This document shows positions 16,576 to 25,144 of a DNA stretch of 64,000 bases, piece by piece. The stretch is taken from NCBI RefSeq assembly GCF_030815985.1, contig NZ_JAUSXM010000001.1:930001-994000 (forward strand), in the 5' to 3' direction. Position 1 is the first letter of the stretch. Each line of letters starts with the position of its first letter. Made by a program: the position numbers and the translations under genes. The notes below the pieces were generated by a model, which was not told where the DNA came from, made no database searches, and worked only from the letters and a program-made list of their open reading frames with translations. The stretch comes from Paenibacillus sp. W2I17 (GTDB taxonomy: Bacteria; Bacillota; Bacilli; Paenibacillales; Paenibacillaceae).

Positions 16576-17460
16576 ATGTCCAAAATCGCTATTCGAAAGG
16601 AACGCCTCGGAGGCGTCATATTCAACGTAATGAATTATACGCTGCTGCTTCTTTTCTCTCTGGCTTGTCTGTTGCCCTTCGTAAATGTCGTTGCTAGTTC
16701 CTTCGCCTCCACACAAGAGATTGTGCAAAAGAAGTTTATTTTGTTCCCCACGACCTTCTCTCTGGATGCCTACCGTTACATCTTTTCTACACCTACCATC
16801 TTCAAAGGACTGGGCGTATCCATATTCATCACGCTGGCAGGAACCATTGTGAGCATGACACTAACAGCGCTCATGGCTTACGGGTTATCCCGGAGATATC
16901 TTCTGGGCAGAAACTTTATCAATTTCCTCATCGTTTTCTCCATGTTGTTCAGTGGCGGCATGATTCCTACCTTTTTGGTCGTCAAAGCTGTTGGGTTAAT
17001 CGACTCGTACTGGTCCATGATCATTCCTACAGCCATCAACGCCTTTAATCTGATCATCATGCGCAATTTCTTTCAGGCGCTCCCCGACAGTCTCGAGGAA
17101 TCAGCCAAGATCGACGGAGCCAATGATTTTCGTATTCTGCTGCAGATCATGATTCCACTGGCCTTGCCATCGATAGCTACACTGTCCCTGTTTTATGGCG
17201 TATCCTATTGGAATACCTATATGAATGCTATTTTGTATCTCAATGAGTCCAGAATGTGGCCTCTTCAGGTACTGCTCCGCCAGATTGTTATTGTCTCCAG
17301 TGGTATGGATGGCAATAGCTCCGTTGTTGATATCGTACCTCCATCGCAAACAATCAAGATGAGTGTGATCGTTGTAGCTACCGTACCGATGCTGATTGCG
17401 TACCCATTTGTACAGAAACACTTTACCAAGGGAGCCCTTCTCGGATCGGTGAAAGGGTAA
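16576..17460 (+). CDS. carbohydrate ABC transporter permease, LplC type
   Basis: A 294-residue permease with six membrane helices and the EAA loop EESAKIDGANDFRILLQIMI. The N-terminal RLGGVIFNVMNYTLLL and the C-terminal FTKGALLGSVKG are family hallmarks. ATG 16576 is preceded by AAGGAGGAA; the open frame extends further upstream without a better site. It should form the membrane channel with the LplB-type permease encoded divergently at 15300-16265. This division of one transporter onto two strands is unusual, since lplA-lplB-lplC are normally one operon. A clear terminator follows. Confidence 0.92.
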   Translation: MSKIAIRKERLGGVIFNVMNYTLLLLFSLACLLPFVNVVASSFASTQEIVQKKFILFPTTFSLDAYRYIFSTPTIFKGLGVSIFITLAGTIVSMTLTALMAYGLSRRYLLGRNFINFLIVFSMLFSGGMIPTFLVVKAVGLIDSYWSMIIPTAINAFNLIIMRNFFQALPDSLEESAKIDGANDFRILLQIMIPLALPSIATLSLFYGVSYWNTYMNAILYLNESRMWPLQVLLRQIVIVSSGMDGNSSVVDIVPPSQTIKMSVIVVATVPMLIAYPFVQKHFTKGALLGSVKG

Positions 17461-17480
17461 ACACTCTACTGAGAACGAAC

Positions 17481-17511
17481 AATCCCCTCGGGTTATTAAC
17501 CTGAGGGGATT
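17481..17511 (+). terminator. terminator after the LplC-type permease
   Basis: AATCCCCTCGGGTT and AACCTGAGGGGATT form a 14-bp stem with one mismatch around ATT. It ends about 50 bp after the permease stop and also faces the convergent regulator gene. Confidence 0.75.
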
Positions 17512-17596
17512 TGAACGTGGACTCATACCATGTGGTATTGAAGCCCACACATCAGTATGTGATAAATCAGTGAAGATAGATGCGGCTTAATACTCT

Positions 17597-19834
17597 TTAA
17601 TCCATTCTCATCCTGCGGTAAGCACCAGGGGTGAGATTCTCTTTTTTACGGAAGGAGCGAATAAAGTTTTGAGAGTTCTGATATCCCAGACGTTCGGCAA
17701 TGTCTTTAATCGGCATATTAGTGTCCACCAGCCACTTTCTTGCCACGTCCAGTCTGAAATTCATCAGATACTCACTGAAGGTCATACTGTACTCCTTACG
17801 AAAAATACTGCTTAGATAGTTAGGCGTATAGTGCAAACGTTCACTGATCAATTCGAGCGACAAGTCCTGATCATATTCTGTGCGAACGATGGATGCCATC
17901 CGATCTGCAATGGTGCGAAATTGCTGGTTGGCCCTCTCCTGCATGCTCTCAACCATCGGATAGATGACCTCATGCACAAGAATATGCTCAATCTCTTCCG
18001 GGTTAAGCGTGTTTAACAGCCTGTGGTACAACGTGGAGTTATACTGGGTTAACAGTACGTCTGCACCAATCAATTGTTCCAATTGTATCAGATTGTTCAC
18101 AAAACGAATCAGCGTAATTTCCAGGTTCATCGGATTAGGACTGTGCTTCATCATATCAGCCAGAAGTGGATATAACGTGCGCGACACTTCTTCTCTGTCC
18201 CCAAGGCGAATGGCATCGAATAGTCGGGTTTCAAGCTCTGTTGGATAATGCAAGAACGTAGGCCCGCTGCTGCCGCGTGAGATATCCTCGTAGAACACAA
18301 CAGACTCTTTGCCAAGCTTGAGACGTTGATATAATGCTTCAAGGCTCATATCACAAGCTTCCCGAGTATTCATCAAATCTTCGTACGGGGCACTAATGCC
18401 CACGCTGACTGAAGCAGACCAATATTCACGGGACAACATAATGATCTTTTTGGCATAGCGCATAATAACCTCTCGAATCTGGGGAGATTCCGATTCAAAG
18501 AACAATACGGTTGCCTGCGTCCGATCATTCAGTACGACAGGCAGCAAGCGCTGTGATGGGGGAATGATCTCCTGCACCAACTGATTCACTGTAAGCAGCA
18601 ACGTATCTCTGTCCGACAAGGGACCTTCTCCGCACCGATCAATCTGAATCAGCATGGTAGCGAACACACCATCGGACGTATTGAGGTATGCGAACCGTTC
18701 AAGGTTGTTTATAATTTCTTCCTGGGTTAAACGATTCTGTAGTACATTAAGAACGAATTGGGTTTCGAGCTTCGGTTTTTCCAGATGAATAAGCTGCTCC
18801 AAATGTTCTTTCTCGGATACAATGGAGTGGATGGACTGAATAATCCAATCGACTTCATCTTTGACCGTTCTCTCGGTGTGTCCCCCAAGACTGTGCTGAA
18901 TTTTGCGGAATGGCTTGGCAAGATGCAAGGAGATAATGTACGCAAGAACAACCATCAGTCCCATAATCACTACAGCCATCACGATTAAGCCAATGCGGGT
19001 CGTTGATAAGGCCTGGCTGATTTCCTTCTGATCGAGCAATGTGACGTAAGTCCAGCCATTGTAGGTGGAACGGGCATAGAGTCCAATACGAGTATCCCCG
19101 GATTCATCAGGAATCTCCATCTTTCCAGTCAGCGGTTCGCTGACTATCTGCTTACTGAGCCAGCTCATTTGCTCGCTCGACATGGTTTTTTGGTCTGTTG
19201 GCGTTGCATACAATAATTCGCCCTTTTTATTTAGAATGTAGATGGCGGCTTCCGATGGGGTCTGCAACGATTGATTTAGTGTACGCAAAGAAATATCCGA
19301 CATGGCGATCGCTTGTTTTTCCTTGGAGTAGACAGGTAAGGTATGTAATAACCGGAGGCCATCCTGGGTTTTGCTCCAGTACAATCCATTGCCGTCCGGA
19401 TCAGCAAACAAATCCTGCATCTCCTGTTTCTCATCATCCGTAATTCGGGTTAACGACCCGTTGGACAGACTCCAATTTTGCCTCAGGCTTACGAGCGTGT
19501 ACTGCACGCCATCAAGGCCCATCGTCGAGATATAACCGAGCTGTGAATTCAGTTCCCGATAAGCCTCATAATCCTGACCGGTAAGTGGACTATTAATGAC
19601 TGTACGAAATGATGGCGTTGTGCTGTACGTGGCAAAAGCATATTCAATCGTTTGAATTTTCTGCTCCAACGTGTTGCGCACTTGCATGATCAGACTTTGC
19701 CGGCCTTCCCCTACCCGTTCAATGACGGATTTCGTAGTGGAGACATAGATATAGCTTCCAAAAGCAACAACAATTCCGATACTTAAGAGGAGAACAGGAA
19801 CAAAGATGTTGGTAAAGGTTTTGCTCTTACGCAC
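17597..19834 (-). CDS. membrane-anchored AraC family regulator with extracellular sensor
   Basis: A 745-residue one-component regulator. A membrane helix at ~12-33 and a second at ~280-304 enclose an extracytoplasmic Cache-like sensor. A HAMP-like linker and a middle cytoplasmic region follow, and the C-terminal ~100 residues carry two AraC helix-turn-helix motifs (LSLELISERLHYTPNYLSSI and IKDIAERLGYQNSQNFIRSF). Many Paenibacillus pectin, xylan and LplABC loci carry such YesN-like proteins that sense sugar outside and activate import. The GTG start is preceded by GGAGGGGG. It faces the LplC-type gene across a terminator, so it likely controls both transporter promoters; this is inference from position. 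Confidence 0.88.
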   Translation of the reverse strand: MRKSKTFTNIFVPVLLLSIGIVVAFGSYIYVSTTKSVIERVGEGRQSLIMQVRNTLEQKIQTIEYAFATYSTTPSFRTVINSPLTGQDYEAYRELNSQLGYISTMGLDGVQYTLVSLRQNWSLSNGSLTRITDDEKQEMQDLFADPDGNGLYWSKTQDGLRLLHTLPVYSKEKQAIAMSDISLRTLNQSLQTPSEAAIYILNKKGELLYATPTDQKTMSSEQMSWLSKQIVSEPLTGKMEIPDESGDTRIGLYARSTYNGWTYVTLLDQKEISQALSTTRIGLIVMAVVIMGLMVVLAYIISLHLAKPFRKIQHSLGGHTERTVKDEVDWIIQSIHSIVSEKEHLEQLIHLEKPKLETQFVLNVLQNRLTQEEIINNLERFAYLNTSDGVFATMLIQIDRCGEGPLSDRDTLLLTVNQLVQEIIPPSQRLLPVVLNDRTQATVLFFESESPQIREVIMRYAKKIIMLSREYWSASVSVGISAPYEDLMNTREACDMSLEALYQRLKLGKESVVFYEDISRGSSGPTFLHYPTELETRLFDAIRLGDREEVSRTLYPLLADMMKHSPNPMNLEITLIRFVNNLIQLEQLIGADVLLTQYNSTLYHRLLNTLNPEEIEHILVHEVIYPMVESMQERANQQFRTIADRMASIVRTEYDQDLSLELISERLHYTPNYLSSIFRKEYSMTFSEYLMNFRLDVARKWLVDTNMPIKDIAERLGYQNSQNFIRSFRKKENLTPGAYRRMRMD

Positions 19835-19905
19835 AAAATGGCCCCCTCCATTATGAAATTCGTCAACAAGCTGTATTCAGTCGTCACGAGACGTATTCAT
19901 TATTT

Positions 19906-19919
19906 TGTAATCGCTTGCA
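19906..19919. promoter_or_regulatory. cre-like site upstream of the membrane AraC regulator
   Basis: TGTAATCGCTTGCA matches the cre consensus at 13 of 14 positions. It is 72 bp upstream of the GTG start and is the third such site in the pectin locus. Confidence 0.5.
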
Positions 19920-19959
19920 CATAACAGCACGAAAAGATTTCTAATGGATTTTATAAACA

Positions 19960-20001
19960 CCACACTCTTGAATTTTAACATGGCAATCGACAAGAGTGTG
20001 G
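19960..20001. promoter_or_regulatory. perfect 11-bp inverted repeat between two AraC genes
   Basis: CCACACTCTTG (19960-19970) and CAAGAGTGTGG (19991-20001) are exact complements 20 nt apart, located 50 bp upstream of the plus-strand AraC gene. No T run follows, so an operator or leader hairpin is as likely as a terminator. Confidence 0.5.
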
Positions 20002-20051
20002 ACATAAAGCATTAGAAACTAGCCAAAAATTGCACAAGGAGGACATGAAAG

Positions 20052-20846
20052 GTGCTACCATTTTACGAGATTCGCAAGGATGATTTATCTGTAATTCGAA
20101 ATGCCAAGCAGATATCTTTCCCCGCACATATGCACGGTTACATAGAAATTCTATACGTGCTCTCAGGGTCTCAACGGGTTGAGATTAACGAAAAAATGTA
20201 CGAGTTACATAAGGGTGATGTGGCACTGATCTTTCCAGATATAATTCATCGTTATGAAACAAGCGGGTATCCTACCACCAACGAAGTATTATTGATTATT
20301 CACCCCAAAATTTTTGGTGGCCTGTTTCCTGATCTCACCCGCTTTCACCCGGAGAACCCAATCGTTACCCAACCCTTTGTCCATGAAGACGTCGCTAGCG
20401 CTTTTGAAAGAATAAAGCGGGAAGATGATTATGCGATCAAACTAGGCTGGACCCACATCATCATGTCCCATTTATTACGAGAGATTGAATTCAAACAAAT
20501 ACAGCGCTCTCCTATACAAGACTTGTCCAAAAAATTAATGGAGTATTTGTCTAATCATTTTACGGAACCGATTACGTTGGATTCACTCGCTGCCGAATTT
20601 AATGTAAGTAAATATTATATTTCTCGGATCTTCTCCAATAAGATCAAAATAAATCTTCGAAACTATCTCTCCATGCTTCGGGTAGAGTATGCTTCCATGC
20701 TGATTCGTACAACGGATGCATCTTTAACGACGATATGTGTGAACGCAGGTTTTGATAGCCAACGTACATTTAATCGTGTATTTCGAGCCATTTATGGAAT
20801 GACACCGCGAGATTTTAAAAACAATGTCCACAATTATCTAAAATAA
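20052..20846 (+). CDS. AraC family regulator with cupin sensor domain
   Basis: A 264-residue soluble regulator: an N-terminal cupin (residues ~10-110; FPAHMHGYIEILYVLSG, then HKGDVALIFPDIIHRY), which binds a small ligand such as a sugar, and a C-terminal double helix-turn-helix (ITLDSLAAEFNVSKYYISRI and TTICVNAGFDSQRTFNRVF). The GTG start is set by AGGAGG at 20037-20042. It is transcribed away from the pectin locus and alone. A strong inverted repeat upstream may be its own operator. Control of the adjacent pectin genes is possible but not shown; no other metabolic genes lie downstream. Confidence 0.88.
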   Translation: MLPFYEIRKDDLSVIRNAKQISFPAHMHGYIEILYVLSGSQRVEINEKMYELHKGDVALIFPDIIHRYETSGYPTTNEVLLIIHPKIFGGLFPDLTRFHPENPIVTQPFVHEDVASAFERIKREDDYAIKLGWTHIIMSHLLREIEFKQIQRSPIQDLSKKLMEYLSNHFTEPITLDSLAAEFNVSKYYISRIFSNKIKINLRNYLSMLRVEYASMLIRTTDASLTTICVNAGFDSQRTFNRVFRAIYGMTPRDFKNNVHNYLK

Positions 20847-20979
20847 TGTTCCCACTTTTGGATATATGTTTGTGTTTCATTGAGTTGAGAATTTGATATT
20901 CCAGTTGCATGCTTGCACGGATAGATCTCTATTAGATCATGTTCTTGTTCTAAACTTATGAATCACTTCTGAAATTCGC

Positions 20980-21010
20980 GGTAATCGGACTATATTCTTG
21001 TCTCTCAACA
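20980..21010. repeat. dispersed intergenic repeat, core module
   Basis: A diverged copy, beginning GGTAATCGGACTATATTCTT and continuing GTCTCTCAACA. Confidence 0.5.
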
Positions 21011-21175
21011 AATGGCAGGTCCAGCACAAAATACGATCTAAACGATGTTTTACTCTTAGCAAAAATGCACATTCACCCTTCTCTCCATTGCTTTGCCTAA
21101 GTGCCCGCGACACTTCTCCATCATTTGAACTCCCACCTGTAACACAGTTTTCATTCAAGTTAGTTAAACAAAAAA

Positions 21176-21198
21176 CAGCCGATCACGTTGATCGGCTG
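21176..21198 (-). terminator. terminator of the stalk-domain protein gene
   Basis: CAGCCGATCA and TGATCGGCTG form a perfect 10-bp stem with a 3-nt loop. The minus strand continues TTTTTTGTTT. A near-identical stem recurs at 31061-31083. Confidence 0.7.
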
Positions 21199-21359
21199 CC
21201 TCCTTGTTTGTGAGCTATCGTCTCACATTGGTATATTTACATTTATTGCAAAAATATCTTGATAATCATTTCCTTCAAGAGTTCCGTTAATCGTCTTGCC
21301 CATAGCAACCAAGCCCTCTTAAACGCTTTTTAAGTCGAATTTTAATCATTCATCCAATA

Positions 21360-22283
21360 TTATTCTTCTTCATAAACAACGACGGTTTTACTTTCTTCTT
21401 CCCATTGCACGGTTGCATCCAATGCCTCACTTATGAAACGTACGGGTACATAAGTACTGCCTTTTGTGATAGTGGCTGGCGCATCCAAAGAGACGTTTTT
21501 GCCATTAACTGTTGCAGTCTTACTGTCAACCACAAGTTTAATGCTCACCCCATCCTTCGTGACAATGATGGAGCGTTCTTCGGGATTCCATGCCACTTCG
21601 GCTTTCAAAGACTCAGCTATGGCGCGAAAAGGAACAAACGTGTTGCCCTTTTTGACAAAAGGTTCGGAGTCAGAAGCTTCCCCGTTCACATACAGCTTCA
21701 CCCCATTCTTTTTACCCGCCTTTTCATTGAGTTTTCCCATTGTTTTGTACAGGTCCAGGTTTTTAAAATTGGCTTTAATGGCCTCTTCCTGCAAATACAC
21801 CGCGTCAGTCACACTACCGTTTTTTTCGAGCATTTCTGCTGCAGTTTCCAACGCCTTGTCCTTTTCAAGGATGGCTTCAAGTTCTTTAATTTGTTCGTCC
21901 GTCAGCTCAGTCGCATATTTTGTAAGCAAAATATCGGCTAGTACAGCACCTGCCGGTTTATCTTCCACATGTTGAATAGCATTTAGCAAACCTTTGTATC
22001 CTTTGGAGCCTTTTTTCTTGGGTTCGGTTGGATCGGTTATATTCTCTGTCTCCAATGTTGAAGAATCCTTAACTTTGTCATCTTCAGGGCTGACCGTTTC
22101 AGCAGACTCGACTTCCTCGGTCTGTTTCTCCTCAATTGGAGTTTCTTTGTCTTTGGGTGCTTTTGACGATACCTCTTTACCTGATTGTCCGGGTGGAGTG
22201 TTTCCCGGTTTGGCTGAGGTTGTGCCTGCGGCGGTGGCAAGCATTAGCGCCAGACTGGTTAGCAAGATGACTGTTTTTTTCAT
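21360..22283 (-). CDS. secreted stalk-domain (copper amine oxidase N-like) protein
   Basis: A 307-residue secreted protein: a signal peptide (residues 1-23), a long acidic Glu/Lys/Pro/Thr-rich linker (~25-95), a helical middle region (~100-195; ADILLTKYATELTDEQIKEL), then two copies of the Cu_amine_oxidN1/stalk motif (~200-305) with NTFVPFRAIAESLKAEVAWN and STYVPVRFISEALDATVQWE. The motif is very common in secreted Paenibacillus proteins and is thought to mediate surface binding; it does not imply amine oxidase activity. ATG 22283 is chosen because AGGAGGAATCGTC precedes it and a proper signal peptide follows; the open frame extends 42 codons further upstream. Confidence 0.85.
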   Translation of the reverse strand: MKKTVILLTSLALMLATAAGTTSAKPGNTPPGQSGKEVSSKAPKDKETPIEEKQTEEVESAETVSPEDDKVKDSSTLETENITDPTEPKKKGSKGYKGLLNAIQHVEDKPAGAVLADILLTKYATELTDEQIKELEAILEKDKALETAAEMLEKNGSVTDAVYLQEEAIKANFKNLDLYKTMGKLNEKAGKKNGVKLYVNGEASDSEPFVKKGNTFVPFRAIAESLKAEVAWNPEERSIIVTKDGVSIKLVVDSKTATVNGKNVSLDAPATITKGSTYVPVRFISEALDATVQWEEESKTVVVYEEE

Positions 22284-22430
22284 TGACGATTCCTCCTGAA
22301 GTAAAAAAATATATGCTCCTTCATTATCGGCAGAATAAATACTTTCTGATAGGAATTTTACGAATAATTCGCCTATCTCCTTTTCTTGAATACATTGTAG
22401 TGAAATCAAACCTGAAGGGCGGCATCAAAT

Positions 22431-23801
22431 ATGAATTTTGCTTATCGTGAAGCGATCCTTTTTACTTCAAATGTTGGGGGTGGTTCGTACGACATTTGGC
22501 TTTATCAACCTTTAACAGGTCAGACCATTAAGCTAACCCAGGATCTTGGTGAGGCATATACAATTCCGTATTGGTCGCCAGATGTCCGGAACATCGCCTT
22601 TATCGGCAAGAAAAATATTGTGTATGTATTCAATCTAGACAGCAGGGCATGGGCACAAATTGATCAAATTGACCCTTATACTTTACTGAGCTGGTCGCCG
22701 GATAGTCTATACTTGAGTTATGTAAAAAACGGACGGATTGTGATCTACAATATCAACTCCCATGCCAGCGGTTCAATCGTTCAACAAGGAGCCACCGATG
22801 TCCAGTGGTTTCCTTCAGGAGAGGCTCTCCTGTTTGCAGCTCCGGATGAAGCAGGCAATACACAACTATATAAAATTAACCGAGATGGCATGAACAAACA
22901 GCAATTAACTCAAAATACGGAGGGGCCTCTCCACAATGTCAGAATATCACCTAACGGAGAGTTTGTCCTATATACATCCCCAGGAGCCAGCATTTCCTTG
23001 ATTACAACGGTTAACCTGACAACAGGAGCAAGCTACCAACTTAATGGTGGCCCTCAGGCGAAAAACTATTTCCCCGAATGGTCCCCGGACTCTTCACTCA
23101 TCGCATACAGTGCCACCGACTTCGTGGATAATCAATATGTTTCTTTAATCCAGACCGACAGCCGAGTTGGAGGGCAACAAAAAACATGGGCGGTATCCAC
23201 CTGCTTCTCTACCCCTTTAAGTTGGTCGCCGGATGGGAACCGAATCGCTTACTTATCAGGATGCAATAATCAAGAACAAGCAACCGAAATGTGGATTATT
23301 GATATAAGAAACCCTAATAATCCGATCAAAATTGTTGAAGCACGGTGGATTACAGCTCTTAGATGGTCACCACGAGTGCATGATGTTCATCCGTATGGAT
23401 TATATTTGAATCAGGTATACAAGGTATCTTTCTATTATCCGCGAAGCTGGCACAAAGTTACCGAAGAACGATTCGAAGGAGCGGACGGATTTTTTCAGAT
23501 ATCCGCGATCTCTTCTGAGGAAGGAATTCACGAGGTATGCAGAGCGGAAGCTTTTCATATGTTGAAACCCTATGGGGCAAACCCCCGAATTTTCCCTGCT
23601 GTTATTCAAGCACAAGAAGCCTGTTTCATATTTCCTTCGGAAGACCAACCCGTGGAAATGAGAAATCAGGCGGCACTTATTGTAAAATATCCTGCTCCCG
23701 TTGTGATTCAAGGAAATACGTATTCATATTTCATCTTATGGGCTGATCAAAATCACTTGATTTCACTGGGAAAGACACTTACTTTTAACTATCAAAGTTA
23801 A
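22431..23801 (+). CDS. TolB/WD40-like beta-propeller protein with C-terminal domain
   Basis: A 456-residue protein without signal peptide. Residues ~1-320 hold at least six repeats with the PD40/TolB signature W-S-P-D (PYWSPDVRNIAFIG, LSWSPDSLYLSYV, PEWSPDSSLIAYS, LSWSPDGNRIAYL), the pattern of a six-bladed propeller. Residues ~330-456 (YKVSFYYPRSWHKV then a mixed alpha/beta stretch) resemble the PsbP-like domain found on some Bacillus propeller proteins. Function is unknown; propellers of this kind bind peptides or proteins. The ribosome site before ATG 22431 is weak (GAAGGGCGG). The two small surface-type genes follow 200 bp downstream on the same strand but probably have their own promoter. 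Confidence 0.7.
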   Translation: MNFAYREAILFTSNVGGGSYDIWLYQPLTGQTIKLTQDLGEAYTIPYWSPDVRNIAFIGKKNIVYVFNLDSRAWAQIDQIDPYTLLSWSPDSLYLSYVKNGRIVIYNINSHASGSIVQQGATDVQWFPSGEALLFAAPDEAGNTQLYKINRDGMNKQQLTQNTEGPLHNVRISPNGEFVLYTSPGASISLITTVNLTTGASYQLNGGPQAKNYFPEWSPDSSLIAYSATDFVDNQYVSLIQTDSRVGGQQKTWAVSTCFSTPLSWSPDGNRIAYLSGCNNQEQATEMWIIDIRNPNNPIKIVEARWITALRWSPRVHDVHPYGLYLNQVYKVSFYYPRSWHKVTEERFEGADGFFQISAISSEEGIHEVCRAEAFHMLKPYGANPRIFPAVIQAQEACFIFPSEDQPVEMRNQAALIVKYPAPVVIQGNTYSYFILWADQNHLISLGKTLTFNYQS

Positions 23802-24014
23802 TACGTTGAATAGGTCTCCATAAATTATTTTTATTTGGGATATTTGTGTTTGAGAAATAGGTCTTTTGTTTTGAGGACTCATTGGAGTTGATTCAGGAGC
23901 TGTAACAAAAATAACTGTTGTTACTTTAGGACTGTAACTTCTTTCCAATAAGCGGAAAACTCTTTCGAATCAGTAACATACGATATTTCAGTATAATAGA
24001 TTGGAGGAATGAAA

Positions 24015-24461
24015 ATGGTTCGTACACTTGACGCTCGTACTTCTCTCGCCTCCACGGGCATTACTCCACTCAACATTCCACTTCCATCAAACACACCTAC
24101 CCTGCTTGGGATCGTGGGACTCAACATTGTTAATCCAGGACCGCTCATCCGTACTCAGTTTAATGGGACTTATCGATTCTCAGTGGCCAGTTTATCTTCG
24201 TTGCCCTCTACAATTCGACTGGAAATCTTCAGGGGGGCCACTAATACAGGCCAACCTATTTATGTCGTTTCCCAGCCTATATTCACTTCCACCAACACTA
24301 TACTCGCAAGTTTCGAAGGTTCAGATTACAATGTGCCTGCTCCTTTAAATGGACAATTAATCTATTCTTGCTATGCAACATTTGTGCCGGCATCCGGGAT
24401 GGAACAGGCTACCCGTCTTGGACCGGAATGCTTTAATGCTGTCGCATATAGCGACGATTAA
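24015..24461 (+). CDS. hypothetical surface-type beta-sandwich protein, paralogue 1
   Basis: A 148-residue protein with high Thr/Ser/Asn content, no signal peptide, and alternating hydrophobic strands. ATG 24015 fits GGAGG at 24003-24007 better than the ATG six bases earlier, and it aligns with the paralogue's start. It shares MVxTLDARTS at the start, a central NPGxxIRT-F-G, FxGSDYNVPxPxNGQLIYSxYATF and LGPExFNAxxYSxD at the end with the next gene. The family is not one I can name. The layout resembles small exosporium or spore-surface proteins of Bacillota, an inference from composition only. Confidence 0.7.
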   Translation: MVRTLDARTSLASTGITPLNIPLPSNTPTLLGIVGLNIVNPGPLIRTQFNGTYRFSVASLSSLPSTIRLEIFRGATNTGQPIYVVSQPIFTSTNTILASFEGSDYNVPAPLNGQLIYSCYATFVPASGMEQATRLGPECFNAVAYSDD

Positions 24462-24502
24462 CTTCAATTTCTATATGAATCTCTAGGGAAGGAGGATATC
24501 AA

Positions 24503-24955
24503 ATGGTCAAAACCTTAGATGCACGGACTTCCCAAGGCTCCAACGGACAGAACATTTTAACACCCAGCTTCACGAATGGAGTACCACAATTATTCGCGCA
24601 GGTTGGACTACAAGTAAATAATCCAGGAATGGTCATACGGACGCTTTTTTCGGGTATTATCGAAATTACCGCCGATCAGCTTCCTGTTAACGGGGAACTT
24701 GTCATAGAAGTGTACCGAGGATTGAGCAGTTCACAGCAGCTTGTTTATCGTGCGGGCACAATCGTTCTGGCCAATGAATTTTTCAGTCCTTGCGTATTCA
24801 GTTTTACTGGTTCTGATTACAATGTGCCTCCCCCTGGAAATGGTCAACTTATTTATTCTGCGTACGCTACATTCACCTATAATCCAAGCTTCAGTGTTAA
24901 CAACGTTCGCCTGGGACCCGAAAGTTTCAATGCTACAGTGTATTCCAATGATTAA
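24503..24955 (+). CDS. hypothetical surface-type beta-sandwich protein, paralogue 2
   Basis: A 150-residue tandem paralogue of the preceding gene, separated by 41 bp and sharing the start, centre and end motifs. AAGGAGG lies a few bases before ATG 24503. The middle third has diverged more than the ends, as expected for old duplicates under different selection. A terminator follows at 25005-25046, closing a two-gene operon. A spore-coat or exosporium structural role is possible but not shown. Confidence 0.72.
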   Translation: MVKTLDARTSQGSNGQNILTPSFTNGVPQLFAQVGLQVNNPGMVIRTLFSGIIEITADQLPVNGELVIEVYRGLSSSQQLVYRAGTIVLANEFFSPCVFSFTGSDYNVPPPGNGQLIYSAYATFTYNPSFSVNNVRLGPESFNATVYSND

Positions 24956-25004
24956 TAGCTATGAGTTAATTGAGGATCAACTTTTCTCTTTTGCTGATTA
25001 CACG

Positions 25005-25046
25005 TAATAAAGGGAAAGCTCATTAATTCATGGGCTTTCCCTTTAT
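25005..25046 (+). terminator. terminator after the paralogue pair
   Basis: ATAAAGGGAAAGC and GCTTTCCCTTTAT pair across a loop of about 15 nt, followed by TTAG. It ends about 90 bp after the second paralogue. Confidence 0.65.
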
Positions 25047-25144
25047 TTAGGCCAACTGTAATCCTCTTCTGCCCGAACAATCTTGATTCTCCTGTTTGGC
25101 TTGTCAATTGATGTGACGACTCCCCGCATAACCTTTGTCCTTGG

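Larger units (their letters stand above)
20847..21359. other. intergenic region with repeat and terminator
   Basis: A 513-bp gap. It contains a core repeat (20980-21010) and the minus-strand terminator at 21176-21198. Short open frames here lack ribosome sites and protein-like composition, and I take them as chance. Confidence 0.6.

Noticed and set aside
21360..22283. Copper amine oxidase linked to the copper operon
   Set aside because: The motif is the short stalk domain, without the topaquinone active site or copper-binding His, and the gene is 3 kb away on its own transcript.
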